Shown here piece by piece: positions 33,498-42,858 of a stretch of 64,000 bases of DNA (position 1 is the stretch's first letter; every line of letters starts with the position of its first letter). The translations under genes were made by a program, and so were the position numbers. The stretch is from the NCBI RefSeq assembly GCF_016907365.1, contig NZ_JAFBBV010000001.1, positions 992,001 through 1,056,000 of the forward strand, in the 5' to 3' direction. The stretch comes from Oerskovia paurometabola (GTDB lineage: Bacteria; Actinomycetota; Actinomycetes; Actinomycetales; Cellulomonadaceae). Below the pieces are notes generated by a model, which saw only the letters and a list, made by a program, of their open reading frames with translations, had not been told where the DNA came from and made no database searches.

Positions 33498-34367
33498 TCA
33501 GCCCGCGAACGGCAGGACCGGCAGGCCCCGCACACCCGGGACGACCCGGAAGACCGACCCCGCGTCGAGCTCGGGCTCGAACGGCTCGCGAATCATGAGC
33601 CGTGACGTCGTGATGAACAGCTCGTCGAGGTCCTCGCCGCCAAAGGTGCACGCCGTGACGTGCGAGGCGGGCAGCTCGACCACCGCGGTCAGCGTCCCGT
33701 CCGGCGCGTAGCGGCGCACCGCGCTGCCGCCCCACAGCGCGACCCACACGCCCCCCTCGGCATCGACCGTGAGCCCGTCGGGCAGACCGTCCTCGCGCGG
33801 GATCTCGACCAGGACCCGCCGGTTCGCGAGGGGCTCGGGCGCTCCCGCGTCGTAGTCGAACACGTCGACCCGGCACGTGAGCGTGTCCACGTAGTAGGCC
33901 AGCGTCCCGTCGGGCGAGAAACCCAGCCCGTTCGAGCACGTGACGCCCGACAGCACGAGGCGCGCGGCGCCGTCGGGCTCGACGCGGAACAGGGCGCCCG
34001 CGCCCGACCGGTCGTCGAACGGCATGGACCCCGCGTAGAACGCGCCGTCCGGGGTGGTCGAACCGTCGTTGAGGCGGACCGTCGGGTCGCTCCACAGCTC
34101 GGGGAAGGGACGCACGGGGGAGTCGGGCGCCTCGTCGTCCACGAGCGCGAGCCCCCGCTCCAGCCCGACGACGTAGCCCCCCTGGGAGCGCGGGCGCACC
34201 ATGGTCGCGTAGTCGCCCACGTGGCGGCGGGTCACCGTGGCGTCGGGCTGGAGGGTCAGGAGGTCGCCGGCCATCATGTCGACGAACCGCAGCCCGCCCC
34301 AGGTCGGGGACCACACGGGCCCCTCGCCGTGGTGGGCGACTGGACCGGTGATGTTCTCGGCGCGCAT
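33498..34367 (-). CDS. SMP-30/gluconolactonase-family lactonase
   Basis: 289 residues from the ATG at 34367. Six-bladed beta-propeller of the SMP-30 family: metal-binding Glu in HHGEGPVW near residue 15, Asn in VRLNDGSTTPDG (about 100), Asn in CSNGLGFSPDG (about 145), and Asp in LPDGLTVDAEGG (about 195), all conserved. It hydrolyses sugar lactones with a divalent metal. In the pathway it would open the lactone formed by a sugar dehydrogenase (one of the SDR or Gfo/Idh enzymes) before dehydration. No regulon operator is visible in its upstream region, which it shares with trpS. Confidence 0.87.
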   Translation of the reverse strand: MRAENITGPVAHHGEGPVWSPTWGGLRFVDMMAGDLLTLQPDATVTRRHVGDYATMVRPRSQGGYVVGLERGLALVDDEAPDSPVRPFPELWSDPTVRLNDGSTTPDGAFYAGSMPFDDRSGAGALFRVEPDGAARLVLSGVTCSNGLGFSPDGTLAYYVDTLTCRVDVFDYDAGAPEPLANRRVLVEIPREDGLPDGLTVDAEGGVWVALWGGSAVRRYAPDGTLTAVVELPASHVTACTFGGEDLDELFITTSRLMIREPFEPELDAGSVFRVVPGVRGLPVLPFAG

Positions 34368-34419
34368 GAGGCTATTGTCCCGGACCGCCGCGGGTGACAC
34401 GAGGCGTACCCTTGGCCCC

Positions 34420-34461
34420 ATGACAATGCGCAACTGGTGGTGGCTGCCCTCGCAGCCGTGA
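34420..34461 (+). CDS. Trp-rich leader peptide of trpS
   Basis: 13 codons, MTMRNWWWLPSQP, with three consecutive TGG codons at 34435-34443 and a TGA stop. It lies 93 bp upstream of the trpS start on the same strand. Consecutive Trp codons in a short leader ORF are the hallmark of ribosome-mediated attenuation: a ribosome stalls there when charged tRNA-Trp is scarce. No strong Shine-Dalgarno precedes it, so the mRNA may be leaderless or nearly so at this ORF. Confidence 0.75.
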   Translation: MTMRNWWWLPSQP

Positions 34462-34475
34462 CCAGTCGTGTCCCC

Positions 34476-34550
34476 GAGCTGCCCTGCGTGCAGCCCGGGT
34501 CGGCCCTCCGTCGCCTCCGGCGAACGAGGGCGGCTCCTGACTCCAGGAGC
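34476..34550 (+). promoter_or_regulatory. trpS attenuator: SD-masking hairpin and alternative pairing
   Basis: GCTCCTG (34533-34539) pairs perfectly with CAGGAGC (34544-34550, loop ACTC), hiding the trpS Shine-Dalgarno AGGAG (34545-34549). GAGCTGCCCT (34476-34485) can instead pair with AGGGCGGCTC (34527-34536; nine Watson-Crick pairs and one G-U), which breaks the masking stem. Stalling at the leader Trp codons would favour the open form. The lack of a T tract argues for translational control. A third pairing (34503-34515 with 34518-34530) could oppose the alternative one. Confidence 0.6.
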
Positions 34551-34553
34551 ACC

Positions 34554-35696
34554 ATGACCCTCACCAGCGCGGCCACCGCCGCAGCCACCACCCCTGCCCA
34601 GGGGACCCGCCCGCCCGAGGCGCGCTCCGCCGTCGGGACCCTCGACGCGGCCCGCGCCCGCAGCCGCGCGGTCGAAGCACGGATCGCCGCCGACCCTGCG
34701 GAGTTCCGCGTCCTCACGGGCGAGCGACCGACGGGCGCCCTGCACATCGGGCACTACTTCGGGACCGTCGCCAACCGCGTGCGGCTCCAGCAGGCAGGCG
34801 TCGAGGTCTTCCTGATCCTCGCCGACTACCAGGTCATCACCGACCGCGACGAAGCCGGAGACCTGCGCGGGACCGTGCGCGAGATCCTGCTCGACTACCT
34901 GGCGGCCGGGATCGACCCGGACCGGACCACGGTCTTCACGCACAGCGCCGTCCCCGCGCTCAACCAGCTCCTGCTGCCGTTCCTGAGCCTCGTGAGCGTC
35001 GCCGAGCTCGACCGCAACCCGACCGTCAAGGCCGAGACCGCAGCGACCGGCGGGCGGGCCATGAGCGGACTCATGCTCACCTACCCCGTGCACCAGGCCG
35101 CCGACATCCTGTTCTGCCACGCCAACCTCGTGCCCGTCGGGCAGGACCAGCTGCCGCACCTCGAGACGACGCGCACCGTCGCGCGCCGCTTCAACCAGCG
35201 GTACGCCGCCGCGAACCCGTACTTCCCGGAGCCCGACGCGCTGCTCGCGCCCTCGCCCACGATCCTCGGGACCGACGGGACCAAGATGAGCAAGAGCCGC
35301 GGGAACACGCTGCCGCTCGGGGCGAGCGAGGACGAGACGGCCCGGTGGGTCAAGCGGGCCAAGACCGACGCCGAGCGGGCCATCACCTACGAGCCCGAGA
35401 CCCGACCCGAGGTCGCGAACCTCCTGACGATCGCGTCGCTGTGCACCGGACGGGCCCCGGAGGAGATCGCCGACGAGGTCGGCAGCGCGGGGGCGGGAAG
35501 GCTCAAGGCCCTCGTGACCGAGGCTCTCGTCGAGCACCTGCGGCCGATACGGGCTCGGCGGGCGGCGCTCGCGGCGGGCGACGGTCCCGAGGTGCTCGAC
35601 ATCCTCGCGCGCGGCAACGCACGGGCCAACGAGATCGCGGACCGCACGCTCGACGACGTGCGCGAGCTGATGGGCATGGTCTACCGCCGAGGGTGA
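34554..35696 (+). CDS. trpS: tryptophanyl-tRNA synthetase
   Basis: 380 residues from the ATG at 34554 (AGGAG 4 nt upstream, inside the hairpin described above). Class I aminoacyl-tRNA synthetase: the HIGH motif is [10 protein letters not shown] near residue 65 and KMSKS is [12 protein letters not shown] near residue 245. The N-terminal 45 residues are an Ala/Thr-rich extension. [10 protein letters not shown] and the NPYF segment are typical of bacterial TrpRS. It charges tRNA-Trp with tryptophan in the cytoplasm. The leader peptide shows that it is regulated by charging level, so this may be an inducible or the sole copy. Confidence 0.95.
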   Translation: MTLTSAATAAATTPAQGTRPPEARSAVGTLDAARARSRAVEARIAADPAEFRVLTGERPTGALHIGHYFGTVANRVRLQQAGVEVFLILADYQVITDRDEAGDLRGTVREILLDYLAAGIDPDRTTVFTHSAVPALNQLLLPFLSLVSVAELDRNPTVKAETAATGGRAMSGLMLTYPVHQAADILFCHANLVPVGQDQLPHLETTRTVARRFNQRYAAANPYFPEPDALLAPSPTILGTDGTKMSKSRGNTLPLGASEDETARWVKRAKTDAERAITYEPETRPEVANLLTIASLCTGRAPEEIADEVGSAGAGRLKALVTEALVEHLRPIRARRAALAAGDGPEVLDILARGNARANEIADRTLDDVRELMGMVYRRG

Positions 35697-35719
35697 CGTG
35701 GCTGACCGGGTGACGCGAA

Positions 35720-35760
35720 CGCCCGCCGAGGGTGACATCAGATGTCACCCTCGGCGGGCG
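35720..35760. repeat. 20-bp perfect inverted repeat at the trpS / cheA-remnant junction
   Basis: Arms 35720-35739 and 35741-35760 are separated by a single base. The 14-bp core CCGCCGAGGGTGAC also forms the 3' end of trpS (35684-35697), so there are two direct copies and one inverted copy, plus a partial inverted copy at 35766-35775. It can act as the trpS terminator, and it marks the point where cheA similarity begins. Confidence 0.8.
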
Positions 35761-35984
35761 CGTCGGTCACCCTCGACATCGTCGAGGACGACGCCCGGCT
35801 GCACAGCGACATCGACGACAACGGGCTGGTCGGTTCGACCGTCCTCGACCAGCGCGTCACCGAGCTGCTCGACGTCCGCAGCGCCGTCCGCGCCGCGGAC
35901 GCAGGCTTCTTCGACGACGACCATCCTGACGGCCTCGCCGACCGGGCGGCCTTCGACGACGACCTCCTGGCAGGTGTGCGATGA
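35742..35984 (+). pseudogene. cheA: C-terminal remnant of cheA
   Basis: 80 codons. After eight residues encoded by the hairpin arm, the frame reads [12 protein letters not shown] ... [26 protein letters not shown], which matches the segment after the CheW-like (P5) domain at the C-terminus of actinobacterial CheA (GS-V-D-x-x-TELLDV). The ATPase, dimerisation and Hpt domains are missing, and the frame upstream belongs to trpS. The remnant still ends in the ATGA overlap with cheW, as expected of the native cheA-cheW junction. The ATG at 35742 is within a hairpin and has no ribosome-binding site. Probably a truncated gene; a complete cheA would have to be elsewhere. Confidence 0.65.
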
Positions 35985-36391
35985 GCACGAGACTCGTGAC
36001 CTTCACGCTGGGCGACCGGCTCTGCGGGATCCCCGTCGACAGGGTCCAGGAGGTCCTGCCGAGCCGCCCACGCACGCGGGTGCCCCTCGCGCCGGACGAC
36101 GTCGCGGGCCTCGTCAACCTTCGCGGCCAGGTCGTGCTCACGGTCGACCTCCGACGACGGCTCGGCATGCCCGCGCACGACGGCGAGCAGATGATGGCCG
36201 TCGTCTTCGTGGGCGACGAGACCGTGAGCCTGCTCGTCGACCGGATCGGCGACGTGCTCGTGGTCGACGAGGAACAGTTCGAGCTGCCTCCCCAGACCCT
36301 GTCCGAGGCGCTGCGCGCCGTGATCCTCGGCACCTACAAGCTCTCCGACCAGCTCCTGCTCGCGCTCGACGTCGACGCCGTGGCGTCGTGA
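35981..36391 (+). CDS. cheW: chemotaxis coupling protein CheW
   Basis: 136 residues from the ATG at 35981. The CheW beta-barrel is clear: [42 protein letters not shown] (the VxNLRG motif) and [14 protein letters not shown]. It links chemoreceptors to the kinase CheA. It is coupled to the cheA remnant upstream and precedes the three receptor genes. A short hairpin (GACTCG-CGAGTC at 36395-36409) follows the stop in the 110-bp gap to the first receptor. Confidence 0.93.
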   Translation: MSTRLVTFTLGDRLCGIPVDRVQEVLPSRPRTRVPLAPDDVAGLVNLRGQVVLTVDLRRRLGMPAHDGEQMMAVVFVGDETVSLLVDRIGDVLVVDEEQFELPPQTLSEALRAVILGTYKLSDQLLLALDVDAVAS

Positions 36392-36501
36392 GCCGACTCG
36401 TGACGAGTCCCGCGAGCCAGCCCGCCAGCCGGCCCGCGACCAGGCCCGCAGGTCGAGCCAGCACCCCCCTCCCCGTTCATCACACCGCCCAGGAGTCCCC
36501 C

Positions 36502-38115
36502 ATGTCCTCGTCCCTGACGCCCCCGACCGTTCGGGCACGCCGCTCCCGATTCGGCGACCTCTCGGTCCGGACCCGGATCATCGTCGCGCTCGGCGTCCTC
36601 GTCCTCGTGCTCGTCGCGACCGTCGCCGTCGCCCTGCAGGGCCTGCGCTCGACCCTCGACGACACGGCGACCGTCGCGGACGTGGGCAACACCGCGCTGC
36701 GCCTCAATGCTCAGATCGACCACGGTGCCCAGGAGGCCTGGCGGCTGACGTACCAGTACGACCTCGTCGAGGGGTCGGCCCGGTCCGCCGTCGTCGCGCA
36801 GATGGACGCGACGGACGCGGACCTCGAGGCGGACATCGCCGCGTACGACACGATGCTGGGGACGATGACCGAGCCGAACTGGGAGGCGTTCAAGACGGCG
36901 TGGGCCGACTGGGTCGCCTACCGCGACTCGACCCTCATGCCGGCGGTCGAGGACAAGGCCGTGACGCCGGAGATCCAGTCGCGCAACGACGCTCTCATCG
37001 CCGCCCACGTCGCCGCTCTGTCGCGCGCCGGTGACGCGGCGAACGAGTACGCCGCGTCGATCGCCGACGAGGCCACGGAGCACGCGAACCGCACCGTCGC
37101 CATGATGGTCGTCCTCGGGCTGGTCGGCCTGGTGATCGCCCTGGTCGTCGCGCTCGTGGTCGCGAACGGGATCCGCCGGTCGGCCGAGAAGGTGCGACGC
37201 TCCCTGGTCGCGCTCTCCGAGGGCGACCTGACGGTCCGCGCCGACGTGGACAGCCGGGACGAGATCGGTCAGATGGCCGTGGCTCTCACGACCGCGCAGA
37301 CGAGCCTGCGGGCCATCATCTCCACGGTCGCCGGCACGGCCCAGGAGGTGGCTGGTGCAGCCGACCGCCTGTCCTACGCGGGCGCCCAGTTCTCGGCGTC
37401 GTCGGAGGAGACGGCGGCGCAGTCGGGGGTGGTGGCGGCTGCTGCGGAGCAGGTGTCGCAGAACGTGCGGACGGTGGCTGCGGGGGCGGAGCAGATGGGG
37501 GCCTCTATTCGGGAGATCGCGCAGAACTCGAACGAGGCGGCGAAGGTGGCTAATCGTGCGACGGATCGTGCGGCGTCGACGAATGTGACGGTGCAGAAGC
37601 TGGGGACGAGCTCGCAGGAGATCGGTGATGTGGTGAAGGTGATCACGTCGATCGCTGAGCAGACGAACTTGTTGGCGTTGAACGCGACGATCGAGGCGGC
37701 TCGTGCGGGGGAGGCGGGCAAGGGGTTCGCGGTGGTGGCTTCTGAGGTCAAGGAGCTGGCGCAGGAGACGGCGAAGGCGACGGAGGACATCGCTCGTCGG
37801 GTGGAGGCGATCCAGGACGACACGTCGAGTGCGGTGGGGGCGATCGGTGAGATCGCGGACATCATCGGGCGGATCAACGACTATCAGCTGACGATCGCCT
37901 CGGCGGTGGAGGAGCAGACCGCGACGACGACGGAGATGTCTCGTGGGGTGCAGGAGTCCGCGACGGGGGCCTCGGAGATCGCGGGCAACATCACAGGCAT
38001 CGCGACCGCCGCGTCGTCGACCGCGGAAGCGATCCAGCAGATGAACGACTCGATCGCCGAGCTCGCCCGGATGAGTGCCGACCTGCAGTCGGACGCCGCG
38101 AAGTTCGTCTACTGA
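36502..38115 (+). CDS. methyl-accepting chemotaxis protein 1
   Basis: 537 residues from the ATG at 36502 (AGGAG 6 nt upstream). Membrane helix 1 at about 27-47, a periplasmic-type four-helix sensor domain to about 195 (rich in Ala and Asp), helix 2 at about 197-217 ([18 protein letters not shown]), HAMP domain at about 218-270 ([20 protein letters not shown]), then a signalling helical hairpin with the conserved tip [29 protein letters not shown] sequence. Residues about 296-504 are encoded by a DNA block nearly identical to the two following genes. The C-terminus (SDAAKFVY) differs from them, so conversion stopped before it. No C-terminal pentapeptide for CheR is visible. Confidence 0.95.
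   Translation: MSSSLTPPTVRARRSRFGDLSVRTRIIVALGVLVLVLVATVAVALQGLRSTLDDTATVADVGNTALRLNAQIDHGAQEAWRLTYQYDLVEGSARSAVVAQMDATDADLEADIAAYDTMLGTMTEPNWEAFKTAWADWVAYRDSTLMPAVEDKAVTPEIQSRNDALIAAHVAALSRAGDAANEYAASIADEATEHANRTVAMMVVLGLVGLVIALVVALVVANGIRRSAEKVRRSLVALSEGDLTVRADVDSRDEIGQMAVALTTAQTSLRAIISTVAGTAQEVAGAADRLSYAGAQFSASSEETAAQSGVVAAAAEQVSQNVRTVAAGAEQMGASIREIAQNSNEAAKVANRATDRAASTNVTVQKLGTSSQEIGDVVKVITSIAEQTNLLALNATIEAARAGEAGKGFAVVASEVKELAQETAKATEDIARRVEAIQDDTSSAVGAIGEIADIIGRINDYQLTIASAVEEQTATTTEMSRGVQESATGASEIAGNITGIATAASSTAEAIQQMNDSIAELARMSADLQSDAAKFVY
37387..38013 (+). repeat. MCP signalling cassette, copy A (627 bp)
   Basis: By eye this block differs from the corresponding parts of copies B and C (39200-39826 in B) at two positions only (near 37503 and 37995). 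Its codon use (GCT, CGT, TCT, TTG) is unlike the flanking NNC-rich sequence. Confidence 0.85.
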
Positions 38116-38164
38116 CCCGCTCCCCACGACCCGCCGCAGTCAGCTCCAGAGGAAGGACCAGCCC

Positions 38165-39928
38165 GTGAACCGGCAGAGCGAAGCACCCGACGACCTCGCA
38201 CCCACGCTCGAGCACGCGCCCGAGGTGTTCGTCGAGCCCTACCCCGACGGCCTGTCCGACCTCGGCGCGACGTCGGGCGAGGTGTCCGACGTGGACCCCG
38301 CGCAGGGAGCAGGAGAGCGGACGGCACACGCCGCAGGGGGCAGCGTCCTGCGCTCGGTCCGCACCAGGATCCTGGGCCTCGTCGCGGTCCTCGTGGTCGC
38401 GATGATCGTGCTGGGCGCGGTGGCCGTCTCGACCACGGTCTCGCTCCGGGAGCGCACGGAGACGATCGCGACGATCCAGAGCACCCTCAACGCGCGCGTC
38501 ATGGCTCTTCAGAGCTCCGTGTGGTCGTACCGGCTCGCGACCGGAGGCCTGGGCGACTACATGGGGGAGCCCGAGGAGGCAGGCCCGCAGTTCGTCGCGA
38601 TCGACGGGGCCCACGGCGCCGTCACGGCCGAGATGCGGGCGTTCGAGGACATCTACGCGGGCATCGGCGAGCCGGTGCCGGACCAGTACGGATCGTTCGC
38701 GCTGTCCGTGAACGAGTACATCTCGATCGTCGAGGAGCGCAAGCTGCCGGCCTTCGAGGCCGGGGACCGCGCGGCGTTCCGGTCCGCGGACACGGACCTC
38801 GACAACGTCGGTCAGCAGATGGGCGGCGCGCTGGACCGCCTCCAGTCGTACATCGACGACATCCTCGCGGGAGAGACGGAAGCGGCCGCGAGCGAGGCGT
38901 CGACGGCGATCGTCACGCTCGTCGTGATCATCGCGGTCGGCGCGCTCGGAGGGTTGGCGTTCGGCTGGATCACCTCGGGACGGATCAAGAGAGCGATCGT
39001 CGGGGTGCAGCGCACGGTCGAGGCGATCGCGGACGGCGACCTGACCCACGAGCCCGACGTCCGCGGCCGGGACGAGCTGGGGGACATGGCCCGCGCCCTG
39101 TCCTCGGCCCAGGCGTCGCTGCGCGCCACGCTCGCTGGTGTCCTCGAGTCGTCGGTGACGATCGCGTCGAGTGCGGAGTCGTTGGCGGGGGTGTCGTCGC
39201 AGTTCTCGGCGTCGTCGGAGGAGACGGCGGCGCAGTCGGGGGTGGTGGCGGCTGCTGCGGAGCAGGTGTCGCAGAACGTGCGGACGGTGGCTGCGGGGGC
39301 GGAGCAGATGGGGGCTTCTATTCGGGAGATCGCGCAGAACTCGAACGAGGCGGCGAAGGTGGCTAATCGTGCGACGGATCGTGCGGCGTCGACGAATGTG
39401 ACGGTGCAGAAGCTGGGGACGAGCTCGCAGGAGATCGGTGATGTGGTGAAGGTGATCACGTCGATCGCTGAGCAGACGAACTTGTTGGCGTTGAACGCGA
39501 CGATCGAGGCGGCTCGTGCGGGGGAGGCGGGCAAGGGGTTCGCGGTGGTGGCTTCTGAGGTCAAGGAGCTGGCGCAGGAGACGGCGAAGGCGACGGAGGA
39601 CATCGCTCGTCGGGTGGAGGCGATCCAGGACGACACGTCGAGTGCGGTGGGGGCGATCGGTGAGATCGCGGACATCATCGGGCGGATCAACGACTATCAG
39701 CTGACGATCGCCTCGGCGGTGGAGGAGCAGACCGCGACGACGACGGAGATGTCTCGTGGGGTGCAGGAGTCCGCGACGGGGGCCTCGGAGATCGCGGGCA
39801 ACATCACGGGCATCGCGACCGCCGCGCAGGAGAGCGCGGCGACCATGCAGCGGATGAGCGTCGCGGTCGACGAGCTGGCCCAGGTCTCGGTCGAGCTGCG
39901 CACCCGCGTCGCCCAGTTCCGGATCTGA
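38165..39928 (+). CDS. methyl-accepting chemotaxis protein 2
   Basis: 587 residues from the GTG at 38165 (GGAAGGA 7 nt upstream). A 60-residue hydrophilic cytoplasmic N-terminus (rich in Asp, Glu, Ala) precedes membrane helix 1 ([20 protein letters not shown], about 73-92). The sensor domain spans to about 250, helix 2 is at about 255-277 ([23 protein letters not shown]), and a HAMP domain follows ([24 protein letters not shown]). The signalling domain is the shared cassette, and the last 35 residues ([19 protein letters not shown] ...) are identical with receptor 3. The sensor domain is unlike those of receptors 1 and 3, so the ligand should differ. Confidence 0.94.
   Translation: MNRQSEAPDDLAPTLEHAPEVFVEPYPDGLSDLGATSGEVSDVDPAQGAGERTAHAAGGSVLRSVRTRILGLVAVLVVAMIVLGAVAVSTTVSLRERTETIATIQSTLNARVMALQSSVWSYRLATGGLGDYMGEPEEAGPQFVAIDGAHGAVTAEMRAFEDIYAGIGEPVPDQYGSFALSVNEYISIVEERKLPAFEAGDRAAFRSADTDLDNVGQQMGGALDRLQSYIDDILAGETEAAASEASTAIVTLVVIIAVGALGGLAFGWITSGRIKRAIVGVQRTVEAIADGDLTHEPDVRGRDELGDMARALSSAQASLRATLAGVLESSVTIASSAESLAGVSSQFSASSEETAAQSGVVAAAAEQVSQNVRTVAAGAEQMGASIREIAQNSNEAAKVANRATDRAASTNVTVQKLGTSSQEIGDVVKVITSIAEQTNLLALNATIEAARAGEAGKGFAVVASEVKELAQETAKATEDIARRVEAIQDDTSSAVGAIGEIADIIGRINDYQLTIASAVEEQTATTTEMSRGVQESATGASEIAGNITGIATAAQESAATMQRMSVAVDELAQVSVELRTRVAQFRI
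39144..39928 (+). repeat. MCP signalling cassette, copy B (785 bp)
   Basis: Identical by eye to 40906-41690 over the full 785 bp, including the stop codon. The homology begins abruptly at TCGAGTCGTCGGTGACG within the linker after HAMP. Confidence 0.88.
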
Positions 39929-40088
39929 CGCGGCCCCCAGCACCTCGCACCTCAGCACGACACGTACCACCCGCATCACCGGAACGGATCAGCACGACCT
40001 CGGGGCTCTCGCCCCCAGGCAACCGACTCGGCCGCCACGCGCGGCCGCCAGCAGGGGACACGGGTCCCCCCAGATCGAGAGGCGAGCG

Positions 40089-41690
40089 ATGAGCGAGCAG
40101 CAGAACGCACCGCGCCGGCTGTGGGCCGACCGCCCGGTGCTGGTCAAGATCGTCATGTCCGTCCTTCTCATGGTGGTGGTGACTGCGGTCGTCACCGCGT
40201 TCGCGCTCAGCTCGATGCGTACGCTGCGGGCAGACGCCGCGCTGATGTACAGCGGCAACGTCGTCCCGCTCCAACAGCTCACGGAGATCCAGCGCGCCTA
40301 CCAGGGCGACCGGGCCCGGGTCGTCCAGTACGGCATCGCCGACGAGGAGACCCGCGGGACGCTCGTGGACGAGCTGGCCGAGCGCAAGGTCGACCTCCAC
40401 TCGCAGATCGAGGCCTATCGCCCCAACGCGGTGGACGAGGCCGACGTCGACGCTCTGGTCGCCGCGCTCGACACGTACTACGCAGCGGCCGAGGGGACGC
40501 TGTTCCCGTTCGCGGACGAGGGCGACGCCGAAGGGTTCGCCACGTACTTCGACGAGACCATCCGTCCGTTGACGACGGGTGTCCTCGACGCCATGCAGGT
40601 GGAGACCGTCTCGCAGGGCGAGGAGGCGGCCGCGCTCGCCGACGAGACGGATGCCGTGGCGGCACGATCGATCCTCCTCACGATCCTGGTCGCGGCGCTC
40701 GGTGCGGTTGCGGCGTCCGCCCTGGCCTACGTCGTGGCTCGCAACATCGCCCGCCGGATCGGCGCGGTGTCCTCTGCCCTGGCAGCGGTGGGCGACGGCG
40801 ACCTGACGGTCTCCTCCGGCGTGACCGGGCGTGACGAGATCGGCACCCTGGCCGTCGACCTCGAACGCACGCAGGCGAACCTGCGTGCTCTCATCACGGG
40901 AGTGGTCGAGTCGTCGGTGACGATCGCGTCGAGTGCGGAGTCGTTGGCGGGGGTGTCGTCGCAGTTCTCGGCGTCGTCGGAGGAGACGGCGGCGCAGTCG
41001 GGGGTGGTGGCGGCTGCTGCGGAGCAGGTGTCGCAGAACGTGCGGACGGTGGCTGCGGGGGCGGAGCAGATGGGGGCTTCTATTCGGGAGATCGCGCAGA
41101 ACTCGAACGAGGCGGCGAAGGTGGCTAATCGTGCGACGGATCGTGCGGCGTCGACGAATGTGACGGTGCAGAAGCTGGGGACGAGCTCGCAGGAGATCGG
41201 TGATGTGGTGAAGGTGATCACGTCGATCGCTGAGCAGACGAACTTGTTGGCGTTGAACGCGACGATCGAGGCGGCTCGTGCGGGGGAGGCGGGCAAGGGG
41301 TTCGCGGTGGTGGCTTCTGAGGTCAAGGAGCTGGCGCAGGAGACGGCGAAGGCGACGGAGGACATCGCTCGTCGGGTGGAGGCGATCCAGGACGACACGT
41401 CGAGTGCGGTGGGGGCGATCGGTGAGATCGCGGACATCATCGGGCGGATCAACGACTATCAGCTGACGATCGCCTCGGCGGTGGAGGAGCAGACCGCGAC
41501 GACGACGGAGATGTCTCGTGGGGTGCAGGAGTCCGCGACGGGGGCCTCGGAGATCGCGGGCAACATCACGGGCATCGCGACCGCCGCGCAGGAGAGCGCG
41601 GCGACCATGCAGCGGATGAGCGTCGCGGTCGACGAGCTGGCCCAGGTCTCGGTCGAGCTGCGCACCCGCGTCGCCCAGTTCCGGATCTGA
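40089..41690 (+). CDS. methyl-accepting chemotaxis protein 3
   Basis: 533 residues from the ATG at 40089 (GAGAGG upstream). Helix 1 at about 20-40 ([25 protein letters not shown]), a four-helix-bundle sensor domain of the MCP_4HB type ([24 protein letters not shown]), helix 2 at about 197-217 ([22 protein letters not shown]), HAMP ([22 protein letters not shown]) and the shared signalling domain to the end. It has the same C-terminus as receptor 2. The 160-bp gap before it shows no other gene. Confidence 0.95.
   Translation: MSEQQNAPRRLWADRPVLVKIVMSVLLMVVVTAVVTAFALSSMRTLRADAALMYSGNVVPLQQLTEIQRAYQGDRARVVQYGIADEETRGTLVDELAERKVDLHSQIEAYRPNAVDEADVDALVAALDTYYAAAEGTLFPFADEGDAEGFATYFDETIRPLTTGVLDAMQVETVSQGEEAAALADETDAVAARSILLTILVAALGAVAASALAYVVARNIARRIGAVSSALAAVGDGDLTVSSGVTGRDEIGTLAVDLERTQANLRALITGVVESSVTIASSAESLAGVSSQFSASSEETAAQSGVVAAAAEQVSQNVRTVAAGAEQMGASIREIAQNSNEAAKVANRATDRAASTNVTVQKLGTSSQEIGDVVKVITSIAEQTNLLALNATIEAARAGEAGKGFAVVASEVKELAQETAKATEDIARRVEAIQDDTSSAVGAIGEIADIIGRINDYQLTIASAVEEQTATTTEMSRGVQESATGASEIAGNITGIATAAQESAATMQRMSVAVDELAQVSVELRTRVAQFRI
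40906..41690 (+). repeat. MCP signalling cassette, copy C (785 bp)
   Basis: Direct repeat of 39144-39928, offset by 1762 bp. The pair is a target for gene conversion or for deletion of one receptor by homologous recombination. Confidence 0.88.
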
Positions 41691-41793
41691 GCCCGCCGGT
41701 GAAGCACAGCCCGTCGACCGTGCGTCCGGCCGCGAGCACCGCGAGGTGCCCGGCCGGACGCACGGCCTCGTCCACGGCCCCAGGAGGTCACGC

Positions 41794-42858
41794 GTGATCC
41801 GCGTGCTCGTCGTGGACGACTCGGTCGTCATCCGACGCCTCGTCACGCAGACCCTCGAGCGCGACCCCGAGATCACGGTCGTGGGGACCGCCGCCGACGG
41901 CCGCCTCGCCCTGGCGAAGGTCGAGCAGCTCGAGCCCGACCTGATCACGCTCGACATCGAGATGCCCGTGCTCGACGGCATCGAGACGGTGCGCGCCCTG
42001 CGTGCCGCGGGGCGGCGGATGCCGGTCATCATGTTCTCGACGCTCACCGAGCGCGGAGCAGGGGCGACGCTCGACGCGCTCACGGCCGGGGCCACGGACT
42101 ACGTGACCAAGCCCAGCGGCACGGGCTCCGTGCAGACCGCACTCGAACGGGTCGGGCTCGAGCTCGTCCCCAAGATCAAGGCGCTCGTGCCCGGTGCCCG
42201 CCTGCCCGCGGCGGCCCGGTCAGGAGGGGCTGCCCCGGTCGCCGTGCCGACCACGCGCAGGGCGGCGCCGAGACGTCCGGTCCGCGCCGTCGTCGTCGGC
42301 TCCTCGACCGGAGGGCCCGACGCGTTGCGACGGGTCTTCTCGGCGATCCGCGAGCCGTTGCCCGTGCCGGTCCTCGTGGTCCAGCACATGCCGCCCGTCT
42401 TCACCCGCCAGCTCGCGGAACGACTCGACCGCGAAGGGCCGACGACCGTGGTCGAGGCCACCGGGGGCGAGATCCTCGTACCGGGCCACGCCTACCTCGC
42501 GCCCGGGGGACGGCACCTCGAGGTCGTGCGGCGGGGCGCGAGCCTGGCGACCGCCGTCACGGACGGTCCGCCGGTCAACTTCACGCGCCCCTCGGTCGAC
42601 GTCCTGTTCCGGTCAGCGGTCCAGGTGCTCGGTGGGGACCTGCTCGCGCTCGTGCTGACCGGCATGGGCTCGGACGGGCGCGACGGCGCCGGAGCGGTCG
42701 CAGGGGCCGGGGGGCACGTCATCACCCAGGACGAGCAGTCGTCCGTCGTGTGGGGGATGCCTGGTGCCGTGGCCACCGCGGGGCACGCCCACCAGATCCT
42801 CCCGCTCGACCACCTCGCCCGCGCCGTCGTCTCGGCGCTCGAAGGAGCACGCGCATGA
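41794..42858 (+). CDS. cheB: chemotaxis response regulator / protein-glutamate methylesterase CheB
   Basis: 354 residues from the GTG at 41794 (AGGAGG 7 nt upstream). Receiver domain with DD8-9 and phospho-acceptor Asp54 (LDIEMPVLDG), then a Pro/Arg/Ala-rich linker and the methylesterase domain with catalytic Ser (GSSTGGPDAL), His (VVQHMP) and Asp (GMGSDGRDG). It removes methyl groups from receptor glutamates and deamidates glutamines after phosphorylation by CheA. It is coupled with cheR by an ATGA overlap. Confidence 0.95.
   Translation: MIRVLVVDDSVVIRRLVTQTLERDPEITVVGTAADGRLALAKVEQLEPDLITLDIEMPVLDGIETVRALRAAGRRMPVIMFSTLTERGAGATLDALTAGATDYVTKPSGTGSVQTALERVGLELVPKIKALVPGARLPAAARSGGAAPVAVPTTRRAAPRRPVRAVVVGSSTGGPDALRRVFSAIREPLPVPVLVVQHMPPVFTRQLAERLDREGPTTVVEATGGEILVPGHAYLAPGGRHLEVVRRGASLATAVTDGPPVNFTRPSVDVLFRSAVQVLGGDLLALVLTGMGSDGRDGAGAVAGAGGHVITQDEQSSVVWGMPGAVATAGHAHQILPLDHLARAVVSALEGARA

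Noticed and set aside
34368..34553. T-box riboswitch upstream of trpS
   Set aside because: No T-box sequence (TGGNACCGCG-like) or terminator with a T tract is present. The leader peptide with three Trp codons explains the region better.
37387..41690. Possible duplication artefact of assembly in the chemoreceptor genes
   Set aside because: The flanking sensor domains, linkers and intergenic regions differ fully between copies and the reading frames are intact, so the repeats are probably real. Long-read confirmation would still be useful.
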